DNA of 17,580 nt from Methanobacteriaceae archaeon (GCA_017883605.1 JADGNH010000029.1:1-17580), one strand, 5' to 3'. Shown: positions 7,401 through 15,527, counted from the stretch's first letter. The notes: generated from the sequence alone by a model not told the origin. Program-made: numbers and translations.

Positions 7401-8615
7401 ATGAACGTTTGTTTTGTGTTAATATCGGACGGATGGGGTGGTGGCGAAAACATAGTCCATCAGATGATATCTCACTTGATTAAAAGCAATATTAAGGTTT
7501 CAATTATCTTAAACCATGAAATAAGGGAATATTTTGAAGATTTGGATGTAGAAATATTAGATCTGGGAAGTTTATTTGATTCTAAAAGTGTAATTCAAAT
7601 GATTTTTCAACCAGAAAATGCTCTGATTTCACCCCATCCCAAACCAATTAAATTATTACATCTGTTACTAATGTTTTTTTATTTTTTCAGGGCCAGGGAG
7701 AGAGTAAAAAACTTTATTGATTTTAACGGAGCAGAAATATTACATTCCCACATAGAATATTCTGATATATTATGTTACCTTGTCCATAAAAGCTACGATA
7801 GAAATGTGAAATGGATTAGTAACATGCATGGTCCTTGGTTTTCATTGTTTTACGGCGGATCCGGGTTTTCCTCTATCTCTAATTTCTTTATTATTAGATT
7901 TTTAAGAAAAGCCTTTAAAGAAATGGATCGGATTATTTTTGTCAGCCAATATCTTTATAATAGATTTGAGGACATATTCGGAGAATTGGTGCTTGATAAA
8001 GGTCTTATTATTCGCAATGGGATAGATCTTTCCAATATCAATAGAGAGTCGTTCTCCCCTTTAGAAGCTGGATTCAATATCCTCTTTCCAGGAGGTTCAA
8101 AGTTAACCAAGGGAGGAGACATATTAATCAACGCCGTTAAAGATGTTATTACTGAAATACCTGAACTAAATTTATATATAGCCTTGAAAGTGCCTCCCGA
8201 CCATTTAATCAGACGACTGGTGAAGAAATATGGACTGGAAGCTAATGTTCATTTTGTTGGTTTTTTAAAACCAAAAGAATACCTGGCTCTTTTAAATTCC
8301 GTAGATCTTTTGGCAATGCCCTCCAGAATGGAAGCTTTTGGAATGGCCTACCTGGAAGCAATGGCATTAGGCGTTCCCATAATTGCCAGTAATGCTGGTG
8401 GTGGTGCAGAAATAATCAAAAACTTCCGGAATGGTATACTAACCTCCCCAAAACGTGATGAAGTAGCTGAGGCCATATTAACTCTTTATAAAGACAAATC
8501 TCTGAGAAAAATAATATCAGAGAATAATTTAAAGGATATTCATAAATTCAAATGGAATAAAACTGTTGAAGAGTATATTAAAACTTATAAAAAACTAACA
8601 GTGAATAAAGAGTAA
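7401..8615 (+). CDS. Glycosyltransferase family 4 (GT-B)
   Basis: A 404-residue GT4-type enzyme with a clear glycine-rich N-terminal loop, ISDGWGGGENIVHQMISHL (8-26). It also has HSHIEYSDILCYL (115-127), the NMHGPW motif (141-146), VSQYLYNRF (181-189) and IIRNGIDLSNI (203-213). The donor domain shows LFPGGSKLTKGGDILINAV (228-246), VHFVGFLKPKEYLALLNSVD (283-302) and the E-x7-E pair E311/E319 in EAFGMAYLEAMALGVPIIAS. A GTG at 7389 would add four residues, but GGGTGA at 7387-7392 sits well as ribosome site for the ATG at 7401. The 110 bases before it contain an imperfect duplication of the start region (7331-7367 and 7368-7403). Last gene of the plus-strand operon, facing the membrane-protein gene end to end. 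Confidence 0.9.
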   Translation: MNVCFVLISDGWGGGENIVHQMISHLIKSNIKVSIILNHEIREYFEDLDVEILDLGSLFDSKSVIQMIFQPENALISPHPKPIKLLHLLLMFFYFFRARERVKNFIDFNGAEILHSHIEYSDILCYLVHKSYDRNVKWISNMHGPWFSLFYGGSGFSSISNFFIIRFLRKAFKEMDRIIFVSQYLYNRFEDIFGELVLDKGLIIRNGIDLSNINRESFSPLEAGFNILFPGGSKLTKGGDILINAVKDVITEIPELNLYIALKVPPDHLIRRLVKKYGLEANVHFVGFLKPKEYLALLNSVDLLAMPSRMEAFGMAYLEAMALGVPIIASNAGGGAEIIKNFRNGILTSPKRDEVAEAILTLYKDKSLRKIISENNLKDIHKFKWNKTVEEYIKTYKKLTVNKE

Positions 8616-8671
8616 AAAACACGACAAAGAACAAAAAACAGCGCCTTAAAGGTGCCAACAAGAACATTATA

Positions 8672-8677
8672 TTTTTT
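8672..8677 (+). terminator. T6 run ending the plus-strand glycosyltransferase operon
   Basis: A T6 run about 57 bases after the stop at 8615, embedded in an A/T inverted repeat (TTATAT at 8668-8673 can pair with ATATAA nearby). A near-palindrome GCGCCTTAAAGGTGC at 8641-8655 precedes it and may fold as a small hairpin. Confidence 0.5.
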
Positions 8678-8691
8678 ATATAATATAATAC

Positions 8692-8699
8692 AAAAAAAA
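8692..8699 (-). terminator. T8 run ending the membrane-protein transcript
   Basis: Eight T residues on the minus strand 12-19 bases after the stop of the large membrane-protein gene at 8711. Together with the T6 run on the other strand it separates two convergent transcription units within 95 bases. Confidence 0.55.
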
Positions 8700-8710
8700 T
8701 TAAGACAAAT

Positions 8711-10855
8711 TTAAGCTGATCCCGAAATCTTATAAAAAATTTCTGAACCGCCATCGTTGTATATCAGGCTGGATCCTGAAAAGGCAGGTTTATAATTATT
8801 TATGCTGGTGATGTTGTTGACATTGACATACACCACTCCTTTATTGACGTTTACATACCTCAAATAGATATAACCATCAAATGCGTTGTTGTTGATCAAT
8901 GTATTGTTAATCACTTTGATCTTGGTATAGTTATAACGACCTAAAAGCAGCTCATTAATTGCCGGTAAATCTGAAGATAAATTCTTATTATTTAAACTAT
9001 AGTTTTTCAGCCATTCAGCCCCTATTACATCTTGATCATAGATATAATATGCTCCCCTTAGATCTCCACTATTTTCATAATAGGGGGAATAGGGTATTCC
9101 ATAGATATGGTAGGTTAGATAGGTATTACAAGAGAAGAGGGCTATAAGCAATATTGACAAGATTAAAAGGTCTGATTTTGGTCTTTTTATAATTTTTGAG
9201 ATTTGATTTACTCCAATGATAAAAAGAGGCGCTAAAAATACCAGTGCTTGTATAAATACCCTTTCAGCAGGGTAGTGAATTGATATTTGGGGCAATATCA
9301 CCAGCAAAGCCAGTAAAAAGAGAGAAATAAAGATTCCCATGACAAATTTGTGGTTTAATTTTGGTTTACCTAATTTGTAACTCCAGATTAGAGTCAAAAG
9401 ACCCACTAATATCATTAAAAAGGCGCTGTCGTGGACAAAGGCACTTATCATGTTAGGGACTGATTTTAATCCTACACCAAACATGGCTAGTATCATATCG
9501 TCCTTAGTTCCCTGAGCAAAGAATCCTCCCTGTAAAGACTGGGAAGTTTGATCTATTGCATAAAGCCCTCCTTCAATCTGTACCTGCGCTACCAAAAGAT
9601 ACCAGATAGACACAAAGGCCAGGAAAGGAATTATAATCCAAAAATTTGTGAATTTTATATTCTTTGTACCCTTAAAAAGTCTATTATAAAGACTTCTCAA
9701 AAAGGGCAACGCCAATATGGGTACCAACAAAACAAAAGAGATATAAGCAGTAGTATAATGAGATAAAACTATTGATATCATAAACAACAAGGCAAAGACT
9801 TTTTTAGGTAATTCATCCATTTTCTCATCAAAAATAACCATCACCGACAGGAAAAAGAATATTAAAGCAATCAATTGCCTTACACTGCCCAGAGATGCGA
9901 TAAAAAAAGCCATAAATATAATCAGTAAAGAAGCAAAGAATCCGTATTTCTTACCCAGATGGTCCCGGAATATAGCATAGCAAATTAAGGGAGTTATAGA
10001 CCCTATAATTGTGTAAAACAATTTAAATACGTATTCACTATTTATATTGGATAAAACCTGGTAAACAGTGGGTAGAATGGTAATGCTTAAGCAGGCATTA
10101 AATGAATCTAAAAAGCTTGATAAACTCCAGTGGAAGCTGTTTAAGGTCAGCTGAAAACAGTAAAATTCCTTATGAACATCGCTACCCATCAAATGATTAG
10201 AACTTAAACCAGGCAGCAATAACAGACTCAATCCAATCATCCACAGAGCAATAGGATAAGTAGCAACCGGTACTCTATCTCTGAGATAAGCCAGTACTAA
10301 GATGTATAACGGGATTAATGATAACATCAATAGCAAAATAATATTATTTCCCTGAGTATTCATTAAATAGGTTCCCAATATTGTCAGGAGGGGAAATAGG
10401 ATTGGAAAAACCGTCGGCCACTTTAGTCTGTTCTCAGAATCAAATTTGAAGTTAAAGATATCTTTAATATTAAATTCATTTTTGTTTTTCCGATATGCAA
10501 TAAATGATAAAGCTATTAAGATAATATTAAATGACAAAAGCAGGGGTAATAAGGATAATGGTTTTAAAACAAGTGGATAAAGACTGTTTAAAAATAATCC
10601 CACCAGGATCATCAAGGATATACTTGATCCAACCCATATCAGGAATTTATTTAAAAATTTTATTTTATTTAATTTAAATATGAGGAGAATTAACATTCCA
10701 GGAACAATAGTAAAGTAGATAAAGCTGAGAATCTCTCTAAACCAGGAAATATTTAAAATTATTATAATATCTAACAAAAACAGCATTGCAATTATCAATA
10801 TGAAGAATTCTCTGGCCCCAATATCCTTTATTTTGTTAATAAACCTTGAGATCAT
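8711..10855 (-). CDS. Large polytopic membrane protein, DUF2206-like, possible GT-C transferase
   Basis: A 714-residue protein with about fifteen hydrophobic segments up to residue 580, then a soluble C-terminal domain of about 125 residues, presumably outside the cell. Family memory suggests the archaeal DUF2206 (PF09971) type, based on the REILSFIYFTIVPGM start region and the YGIPYSPYYENSGDLRGAYY passage near 585; this is not proven. GSDVHKEFY (224-232), in the first large loop after several membrane spans, has the acidic and histidine residues expected of a GT-C metal-binding loop. The C-terminal domain has five sequons. GGAG at 10867-10864 is eight bases from the ATG at 10855; an ATG at 10873 with AGGA before it would add six residues. 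Its context suggests a late, extracytoplasmic glycan step such as polymerisation or transfer. Confidence 0.7.
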   Translation of the reverse strand: MISRFINKIKDIGAREFFILIIAMLFLLDIIIILNISWFREILSFIYFTIVPGMLILLIFKLNKIKFLNKFLIWVGSSISLMILVGLFLNSLYPLVLKPLSLLPLLLSFNIILIALSFIAYRKNKNEFNIKDIFNFKFDSENRLKWPTVFPILFPLLTILGTYLMNTQGNNIILLLMLSLIPLYILVLAYLRDRVPVATYPIALWMIGLSLLLLPGLSSNHLMGSDVHKEFYCFQLTLNSFHWSLSSFLDSFNACLSITILPTVYQVLSNINSEYVFKLFYTIIGSITPLICYAIFRDHLGKKYGFFASLLIIFMAFFIASLGSVRQLIALIFFFLSVMVIFDEKMDELPKKVFALLFMISIVLSHYTTAYISFVLLVPILALPFLRSLYNRLFKGTKNIKFTNFWIIIPFLAFVSIWYLLVAQVQIEGGLYAIDQTSQSLQGGFFAQGTKDDMILAMFGVGLKSVPNMISAFVHDSAFLMILVGLLTLIWSYKLGKPKLNHKFVMGIFISLFLLALLVILPQISIHYPAERVFIQALVFLAPLFIIGVNQISKIIKRPKSDLLILSILLIALFSCNTYLTYHIYGIPYSPYYENSGDLRGAYYIYDQDVIGAEWLKNYSLNNKNLSSDLPAINELLLGRYNYTKIKVINNTLINNNAFDGYIYLRYVNVNKGVVYVNVNNITSINNYKPAFSGSSLIYNDGGSEIFYKISGSA

Positions 10856-10936
10856 ATTTAATTCTCCAAACATGCGTTCCTGTTAATATCAATCAAAATG
10901 TAAGTATGCCCCATATATATCTAATGGATAATATTT

Positions 10937-10946
10937 CATATATAAA
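10937..10946 (-). promoter_or_regulatory. Archaeal TATA box for the membrane-protein gene
   Basis: Minus strand TTTATATATG, the same ten bases as in the promoter at 778-769. Initiation near 10912 would leave about 55 bases before ATG 10855. A second TATA-like stretch at about 10915-10905 is closer and less well spaced. Confidence 0.55.
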
Positions 10947-10978
10947 CTTGTATTCCATAACATAAACCTGTTATTAGG

Positions 10979-11059
10979 AATAATCTATACAATAACCTCT
11001 AACCAGGCAATAATCTATACAATAACCTGTAACCAGGCAATAATCTATACAATAACCTT
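10979..11059. repeat. 30-bp tandem repeat, 2.7 copies
   Basis: Units begin AATAATCTATACAATAACCT at 10979, 11009 and 11039; the first two differ at one base (C/G at 10999/11029) and the third breaks off after about 21 bases. The block lies just upstream of the promoter at 10946-10937 and downstream of the GT4 gene ending at 11144. No spacers separate the units, so this is not a CRISPR array. It may bind a regulator or be a neutral slippage product. Confidence 0.92.
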
Positions 11060-11076
11060 GTTAATTTAAATATTTC

Positions 11077-11099
11077 TAAAAGAAGATAAAGTTTTATCT
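11077..11099 (-). terminator. Hairpin plus T-rich tail after the GT4 gene
   Basis: On the minus strand AGATAAA and TTTATCT (arms 11099-11093 and 11090-11084) form an inverted repeat, followed by TCTTTT. It lies about 45 bases beyond the stop at 11144 and would end the GT2-GT2-GT4 transcript. Confidence 0.4.
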
Positions 11100-11143
11100 G
11101 TTATAGAAAAGGAATAATTTCAAATTCAGATTCCAGTAATCCA

Positions 11144-12352
11144 TTAGATGCCCATTAATCCTTTATATATTTTTTCCAACTTTTCTATATGCACTTTCAT
11201 ATCATACTTTTCTCTAGATTCAAAAGCTCCTTTTTCTAACCTCTTTAATTCAGAAGGGGTTTCTATCAACTTCTGGAGTATATTTCCCAACTCAACAATA
11301 TTCCCTGTCTCAAATAAAAAGCCGTTGCATCCTTCTTCTATCAACTCTGGTATTCCACCAATTCTGCTTCCAATTACCGGCGTGCCGTTCATAAAGCTTT
11401 CATAAATTACTAGGGGAGAATTATCAAAACAAACCGACGGAACAACTGTGATATTTGCTTTTTGATAGAAATGCCTGAGTTCCTTAGCCTCCACAAAACC
11501 GTGGAAAATGATCCTTTCATCACCTTCCGCCAGCTTTTCCAAAACATCCTGATCCGCTCCCCTTCCCAGGATATGGAGTCTGATATTTTCTTGTTTCAAA
11601 TTTTTAAAAGCCCTGATCAGTACATCTACCCCCTTATGTCCTATTAAAGACCCGGCATAAAGAACGTCAATTGTTTCATAACTCTTTTCAGCCTTCCCCT
11701 CCTTCAATTCAATGCCCAGAGGTAGTGTGATAAGTTTAGATTTCTGAAAAAACCCGTTGGCCGTTAACATGTCCAAAATAAATTTAGATGGTGCTAAAAC
11801 AATATCCGGCTTGTTGCCAACCATCTTCCTGGACAATCCCTGATACCACTTACAAACCGACTTTGGGTGGTCGCAAACTTCACCATTTGCATGTAAAAGC
11901 AATGTCCTCCGGCACATTAGAAGATAATCATGAACCGTGAATATAACCGGTATTTTCAGGCTTTTTACCGCGTCAAAAACAGACAAAGAAATCCATACCG
12001 GGGTATGGATATGAACCACGTCGGGTTTTTCTTTTTTTAAAATATTTTTAATAACTAAATAGGGGTGCAAATTCCAAATATCAAGGGCATTCCAGAGCAT
12101 CTTCTGAAATAATGATTTTTTTGCAGAATATATCCATGAATATATGTTCATGGGATAAAAACGGTAGACTTTGATGCCATTCTCCATTTCAAAAGATGAT
12201 TTCAATGAAGATATGCCATCATATGGTTTGGTGGTGATGACTATTATTTCATTCCCTCTCTCTGATAATTCCTTAGATATCCTCTCTGCATAGATATCTG
12301 CACCACCAGCAACATAGGGCGGGTAGGTATAAATAATCTGACAAATTTTCAT
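11144..12352 (-). CDS. Glycosyltransferase family 4 (GT-B)
   Basis: A 402-residue GT4 enzyme. The N-terminal domain has YTYPPYVAGGADIYAERISK (8-27), DVVHIHTP (111-118) and FTVHDYLLMC (138-147), with three cysteines (147, 160, 167) in a pattern seen in several GT4 proteins. The donor domain has LYAGSLIGHKGVDVLIRAF (231-249), LHILGRG (259-265), IIFHGFV (281-287) and FDNSPLVIYESFMNGTPVIG (309-328). The first glutamate of the E-x7-E pair is replaced by D310, while E318 is kept. Longer frames from a GTG at 12367 exist, but GGTGGGGAAG (12368-12359) places the ribosome on the ATG at 12352. That ribosome site and start are the second copy of a 22-bp duplication. Third gene of the GT2-GT2-GT4 minus-strand group. 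Confidence 0.9.
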   Translation of the reverse strand: MKICQIIYTYPPYVAGGADIYAERISKELSERGNEIIVITTKPYDGISSLKSSFEMENGIKVYRFYPMNIYSWIYSAKKSLFQKMLWNALDIWNLHPYLVIKNILKKEKPDVVHIHTPVWISLSVFDAVKSLKIPVIFTVHDYLLMCRRTLLLHANGEVCDHPKSVCKWYQGLSRKMVGNKPDIVLAPSKFILDMLTANGFFQKSKLITLPLGIELKEGKAEKSYETIDVLYAGSLIGHKGVDVLIRAFKNLKQENIRLHILGRGADQDVLEKLAEGDERIIFHGFVEAKELRHFYQKANITVVPSVCFDNSPLVIYESFMNGTPVIGSRIGGIPELIEEGCNGFLFETGNIVELGNILQKLIETPSELKRLEKGAFESREKYDMKVHIEKLEKIYKGLMGI

Positions 12353-12390
12353 TTCAAACTTCCCCACCTTTCATTTCAAACTCCCCAACC
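12347..12390. repeat. 22-bp tandem duplication covering a ribosome site and start codon
   Basis: Copies at 12347-12368 and 12369-12390. Both read, on the minus strand, GGT-TGGGGA or GGTGGGGAA followed by GTTTGAAATGAAA. The upstream copy contains the TGA stop of the GT2 gene overlapping an ATG (ATGA at 12374-12371); the downstream copy contains the start used by the GT4 gene. Confidence 0.9.
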
Positions 12391-13408
12391 TTCTATATTC
12401 TTGTATAGATGAACTTAGAGGGGCAATTAACCCCATTTCCAGCATTTCCTTATCTGAGAGTTTTCTATTTTTCTGAATACATTTTCTTTTAGCAAGTGAT
12501 TCTGGAAGTTCTTTCAGAAAGATGTAGTTTCCCCTAAAAACTGCGGATATTAAATCAAAATTGCCCTTTATCAGGAAGGTGAATGTCCGGATTAAATCAA
12601 ATATTATGGAAATAATAAATCCGGGTACCAAATTTCTCAAAGAAAAATTCTTTAACATGTTAGATAAACGGTTTTTTTGAACGTTAAACACTCGAAACGG
12701 GCTGTCCATTTTTCCCCCGGTACTGCCGAATTTATGATAAACAATAGATGTAGGGATGTAATAGGTTTTATATCCAGCTAACCAGCATCTCCATCCAAAA
12801 TCAACATCCTCCAAATATGCAAAGTAGTCTTTATCAAAACCACCCATCTGTTGAAATATTGATTTTTTCAACAACATAGAACATCCCGAAGGCGAACCAA
12901 CATAGCGAACCTGGTTAAATTCCTCCACATCTGGTTTTCCAAAGTTTATATCAAGTCCACTGCCCATAGGGGTGATTAATCCACCAATAGTATTTATTTT
13001 ATGGGGAGGATCATAAAAAAGAACTTTACTGGAATATATATTATTTTCTCCATAGATTTTGGTAGCATTAACCAGTTCTGATAACCATTCTGCATCCACC
13101 CGGGTATCATTATTTAAAAAAACTATGAATTCCCCTTTTGCTTCCAAGGCACCTATATTACATCCCTCAGCAAATCCATAGTTTTTATCAAGGGGAATAA
13201 CCTTTATGGTTGGAAGAATAGTTTTTGCAAATTCAACCGAACCATCGACCGATGCATTATCCACCAAAATAATTTCATAATTATCATAGTCAATCCTTTC
13301 CAAAGAATCTAAACACTCTTTTAGATGTATTTTACCATTGTAATTAGTGATTATAACACTGATCAGAGGATTGACATTTGAAATCTTCATTTTACCACAG
13401 ATTTGCAT
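12371..13408 (-). CDS. Glycosyltransferase family 2 (GT-A), rhamnosyltransferase-like
   Basis: A 345-residue GT2 enzyme. Motifs: SVIITNYNG (17-25), LVDNASVDGS (48-57), NYGFAEGCNIG (76-86), the metal-binding FLNNDTR (97-103), GCSMLLKK (175-182), and the catalytic acid region YLEDVDFGWR (198-207). The WbbL/WsaF-like layout is common in enzymes that use dTDP-rhamnose, which would fit rmlA and rmlD nearby, but specificity is inferred. A hydrophobic stretch (about 261-283) may touch the membrane. The ATG at 13408 and one at 13390 (preceded by GGT) are both possible starts; the GT2 core begins at residue 16, so both are compatible. The stop is in the first copy of the 22-bp duplication shared with the GT4 gene. 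Confidence 0.9.
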   Translation of the reverse strand: MQICGKMKISNVNPLISVIITNYNGKIHLKECLDSLERIDYDNYEIILVDNASVDGSVEFAKTILPTIKVIPLDKNYGFAEGCNIGALEAKGEFIVFLNNDTRVDAEWLSELVNATKIYGENNIYSSKVLFYDPPHKINTIGGLITPMGSGLDINFGKPDVEEFNQVRYVGSPSGCSMLLKKSIFQQMGGFDKDYFAYLEDVDFGWRCWLAGYKTYYIPTSIVYHKFGSTGGKMDSPFRVFNVQKNRLSNMLKNFSLRNLVPGFIISIIFDLIRTFTFLIKGNFDLISAVFRGNYIFLKELPESLAKRKCIQKNRKLSDKEMLEMGLIAPLSSSIQEYRRLGSLK

Positions 13409-13467
13409 CTATTACTTTAATTAATTTTTTTTTAGAGAACTTGAATTAATTTTTTAGAAGATTATAT

Positions 13468-14367
13468 TTAATTTCTTAAAATTGGATCTTTGACGAAACT
13501 AGGCAAGTATTTTTCTTTGTTCCCCATGAAAAAGGCAAGAAAGTATGTGAAATTATAGAGTAATGCGTAAGGTATCCCTAGAAAGTTATTCCTAATAAGA
13601 AACTTCATCTCTTCTGTAAAAAAATTTAATCCTCTCCTTAAAAAGTTACCTTCACCTTGAAGAGCGATAGATGAAAAGGCAGCGCCATCTTTGAACCGCC
13701 TGGTAAATAGTGACCCCAGAGAATATTCATGGGAGTGATACACCGCAGCTTCAGGTTCATAAACAATTTCATATCCTGCCTTTAAGACTCTTAAAGCAAA
13801 ATCTTTATCCTCAGACATGTGAACATCATCACTAAACTTTAATTGTTCCCAAACATCTTTTTTTATAGCCGAACAAACGTCTGAGACAAAAATGTTCTCC
13901 ATAAAAAATTTTTTAGCATCTTCTGTATGAATTTCATTTAAAACCTTTTTTTCATTGGGATAAAAATATGAATAAAAGAAAGTATCCACCATTTTTGCAT
14001 GGAGGTTAGCTATCTGTCTTCCATAAGCTACAGCAACATCCTCGTCATTTAATGGGCTTAACAAGTTTTTTAAGAGATCAGTGCCAACAGGCAGTGCATC
14101 TTGAGTCAAATAAACTAAAACCTTACCCTTGGATTTTGAGGCTCCATAATTTCTGGTTTTACTGTGATGAAAATCCTCGGGTTTTATCCTGAATATCCTG
14201 GCATTATAGCTTTCTAAAATTTCCAGGGTGTCGTCTTCTGATCCTGAATCTACTGCAACAGTTTCAAGTCTGCCACGGAAATTCTGGGCTTTTATACTTT
14301 CCATAAGCTCTTTTAACCTGTTACCACCATTTTTAGTTAATAATATGATACTTACGTCAAATTCCAT
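13468..14367 (-). CDS. Glycosyltransferase family 2 (GT-A), rhamnosyltransferase-type
   Basis: A 299-residue GT2 enzyme. Motifs: SIILLTKNGG (6-15), VAVDSGSEDDTLEIL (37-51), DFHHSKTRNYGA (65-76), VYLTQDALP (85-93), where the TQDA takes the place of the DxD, and SEDKDFALRVLKAGYEI (185-201) as the acid/base region, then VYHSHEYSL (209-217). The FxHxxTRNxG and TQDA pair is a hallmark of the O-antigen rhamnosyltransferase branch, matching the dTDP-rhamnose genes upstream. GGAAGATATC before the ATG serves as ribosome site. The 208-bp gap to galU includes nested inverted repeats, so this gene may start its own transcript. A 59-bp gap follows to the next GT2. Confidence 0.9.
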   Translation of the reverse strand: MEFDVSIILLTKNGGNRLKELMESIKAQNFRGRLETVAVDSGSEDDTLEILESYNARIFRIKPEDFHHSKTRNYGASKSKGKVLVYLTQDALPVGTDLLKNLLSPLNDEDVAVAYGRQIANLHAKMVDTFFYSYFYPNEKKVLNEIHTEDAKKFFMENIFVSDVCSAIKKDVWEQLKFSDDVHMSEDKDFALRVLKAGYEIVYEPEAAVYHSHEYSLGSLFTRRFKDGAAFSSIALQGEGNFLRRGLNFFTEEMKFLIRNNFLGIPYALLYNFTYFLAFFMGNKEKYLPSFVKDPILRN

Positions 14368-14402
14368 GATATCTTCCCGGATTTCATTAAAATACTAATT
14401 CT

Positions 14403-14458
14403 AATGATTTAAGGCTTGAAGTAATGATTTATCATTAATCACGTTCATTAAATCATTT
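14403..14458. promoter_or_regulatory. Nested inverted repeats upstream of the GT2 gene, possible operator
   Basis: Outer arms AATGATTTAA (14403-14412) and TTAAATCATT (14449-14458) are exact complements. Between them TAATGATTTATCATTA (14422-14437) is a perfect 7+2+7 palindrome. AATGATTTA thus occurs twice forward and once reversed, plus a half site. The cluster ends 36 bases upstream of the ATG at 14367, a position suited to an operator or a structured leader. AT-richness makes chance partial matches easier. Confidence 0.4.
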
Positions 14459-14575
14459 ATTAAAATTTATCCATTAAAATTGTAAAAATAGTGCTGTAAA
14501 TTAATTATGCTATTGGTAAACTTTATGAATTATACTATTGTTATTTTATAATTATTTTAGTTATTTATAATTTAT

Positions 14576-15457
14576 TTAAATTCTCTGTTTTAAAAGCTCC
14601 TTCAGATACTCAGTCAGTTCGTCTTTTACATTCTCATCCTTAAGCGCTATCTCAATGGAGCTTTTAAGCCATTCTACGGTGTTTCCGATGTCATAGATTC
14701 TACCGTTGAATAAGTAACCATACACATCGTGAAAACGTCCTTCATCTGATCTCATCATAGATCTCATGGCATCGGTAAGTTGTATCTCCCCTCCCACTCC
14801 TGGCTGAACCTTTTCCAGGTAATCAAATATTTCAGGAACAAGCACATACCTGCCTGTTATGGCCAGATTTGATGGTGCTTCATCAATATTCGGTTTCTCA
14901 ACCATGTCATCAATTTTGTAAACGGAGTCAGTGATCTCAGAGCCTTTAATAATTCCGTATCTCTCTATTTTGCCCTCTGAAACCTGTTCTATGGCAATTG
15001 TGGAGGACTGATATTTACCGAACACATCCATGAGCTGTTTGGTGCAGGGAACATCTGACTGAGTTATGGTGTCCCCCAGTAGAACTGCAAAAGGATCGCC
15101 GTCTATATGTTTTTCTGCACATAATATGGCGTCTCCTAACCCTTTCTGCTTCTTCTGTCTCACATAATAAATATCTGCGTCTATTTCTGAAATTGATTTT
15201 ATTTCTTTAAGGTCTTCGTCCTTTCCGCAGCTTTTGAGGAAGTATTCCAGCTCAAATGAACGATCAAAATGGTCTTCGATGGATCTTTTTCCTTTCCCAG
15301 TTATGATTAATATATCATCAATTCCAGAAGCAACCGCTTCTTCCACCACGTACTGTATGGTTGGTTTGTTAAAGACTGGCAGCATTTCTTTGGGTTGTGC
15401 CTTGGTAGCCGGCAAGAACCTGGTACCAAGTCCTGCAGCAGGTATTACAGCTTTCAT
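14576..15457 (-). CDS. galU: UTP--glucose-1-phosphate uridylyltransferase
   Basis: A 293-residue enzyme that makes UDP-glucose and pyrophosphate from UTP and glucose 1-phosphate. Its length and motifs are those of GalU: AAGLGTRFLPATKAQPKEML (7-26) for nucleotide binding, KGLGDAI (105-111), VLLGD (125-129) with the metal-binding aspartate, MVEKP (185-189), GGEIQLTDA (222-230) and YDIGN (255-259). GGTGG four to five bases before the ATG is the ribosome site. It is 301 bases from rmlA and has a TATA box of its own, so it may be transcribed separately from rmlD-rmlA. UDP-glucose may feed this cluster directly or after epimerisation elsewhere. Confidence 0.95.
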   Translation of the reverse strand: MKAVIPAAGLGTRFLPATKAQPKEMLPVFNKPTIQYVVEEAVASGIDDILIITGKGKRSIEDHFDRSFELEYFLKSCGKDEDLKEIKSISEIDADIYYVRQKKQKGLGDAILCAEKHIDGDPFAVLLGDTITQSDVPCTKQLMDVFGKYQSSTIAIEQVSEGKIERYGIIKGSEITDSVYKIDDMVEKPNIDEAPSNLAITGRYVLVPEIFDYLEKVQPGVGGEIQLTDAMRSMMRSDEGRFHDVYGYLFNGRIYDIGNTVEWLKSSIEIALKDENVKDELTEYLKELLKQRI

Positions 15458-15527
15458 ATGTCCACCATGAATTTATTTTAATAATTTTTGAGTATTCTAA
15501 ATTAAGTATTCTAATATTATGCATTTA

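Noticed and set aside
7331..7403. A confident tandem duplication before the GT4 gene at 7401
   Set aside because: The two halves share TTGGxTGAAA and GGGT blocks but differ in many positions; AT-rich similarity is possible, so it is mentioned but not listed as a repeat.
10979..11059. CRISPR-like array
   Set aside because: The 30-bp units follow each other without spacers and no cas gene is near.
12371..14367. The two neighbouring GT2 genes as a recent duplication
   Set aside because: They share only general GT2 motifs; the metal-site sequences (NNDT versus TQDA) and the C-terminal parts differ, so they belong to different branches.
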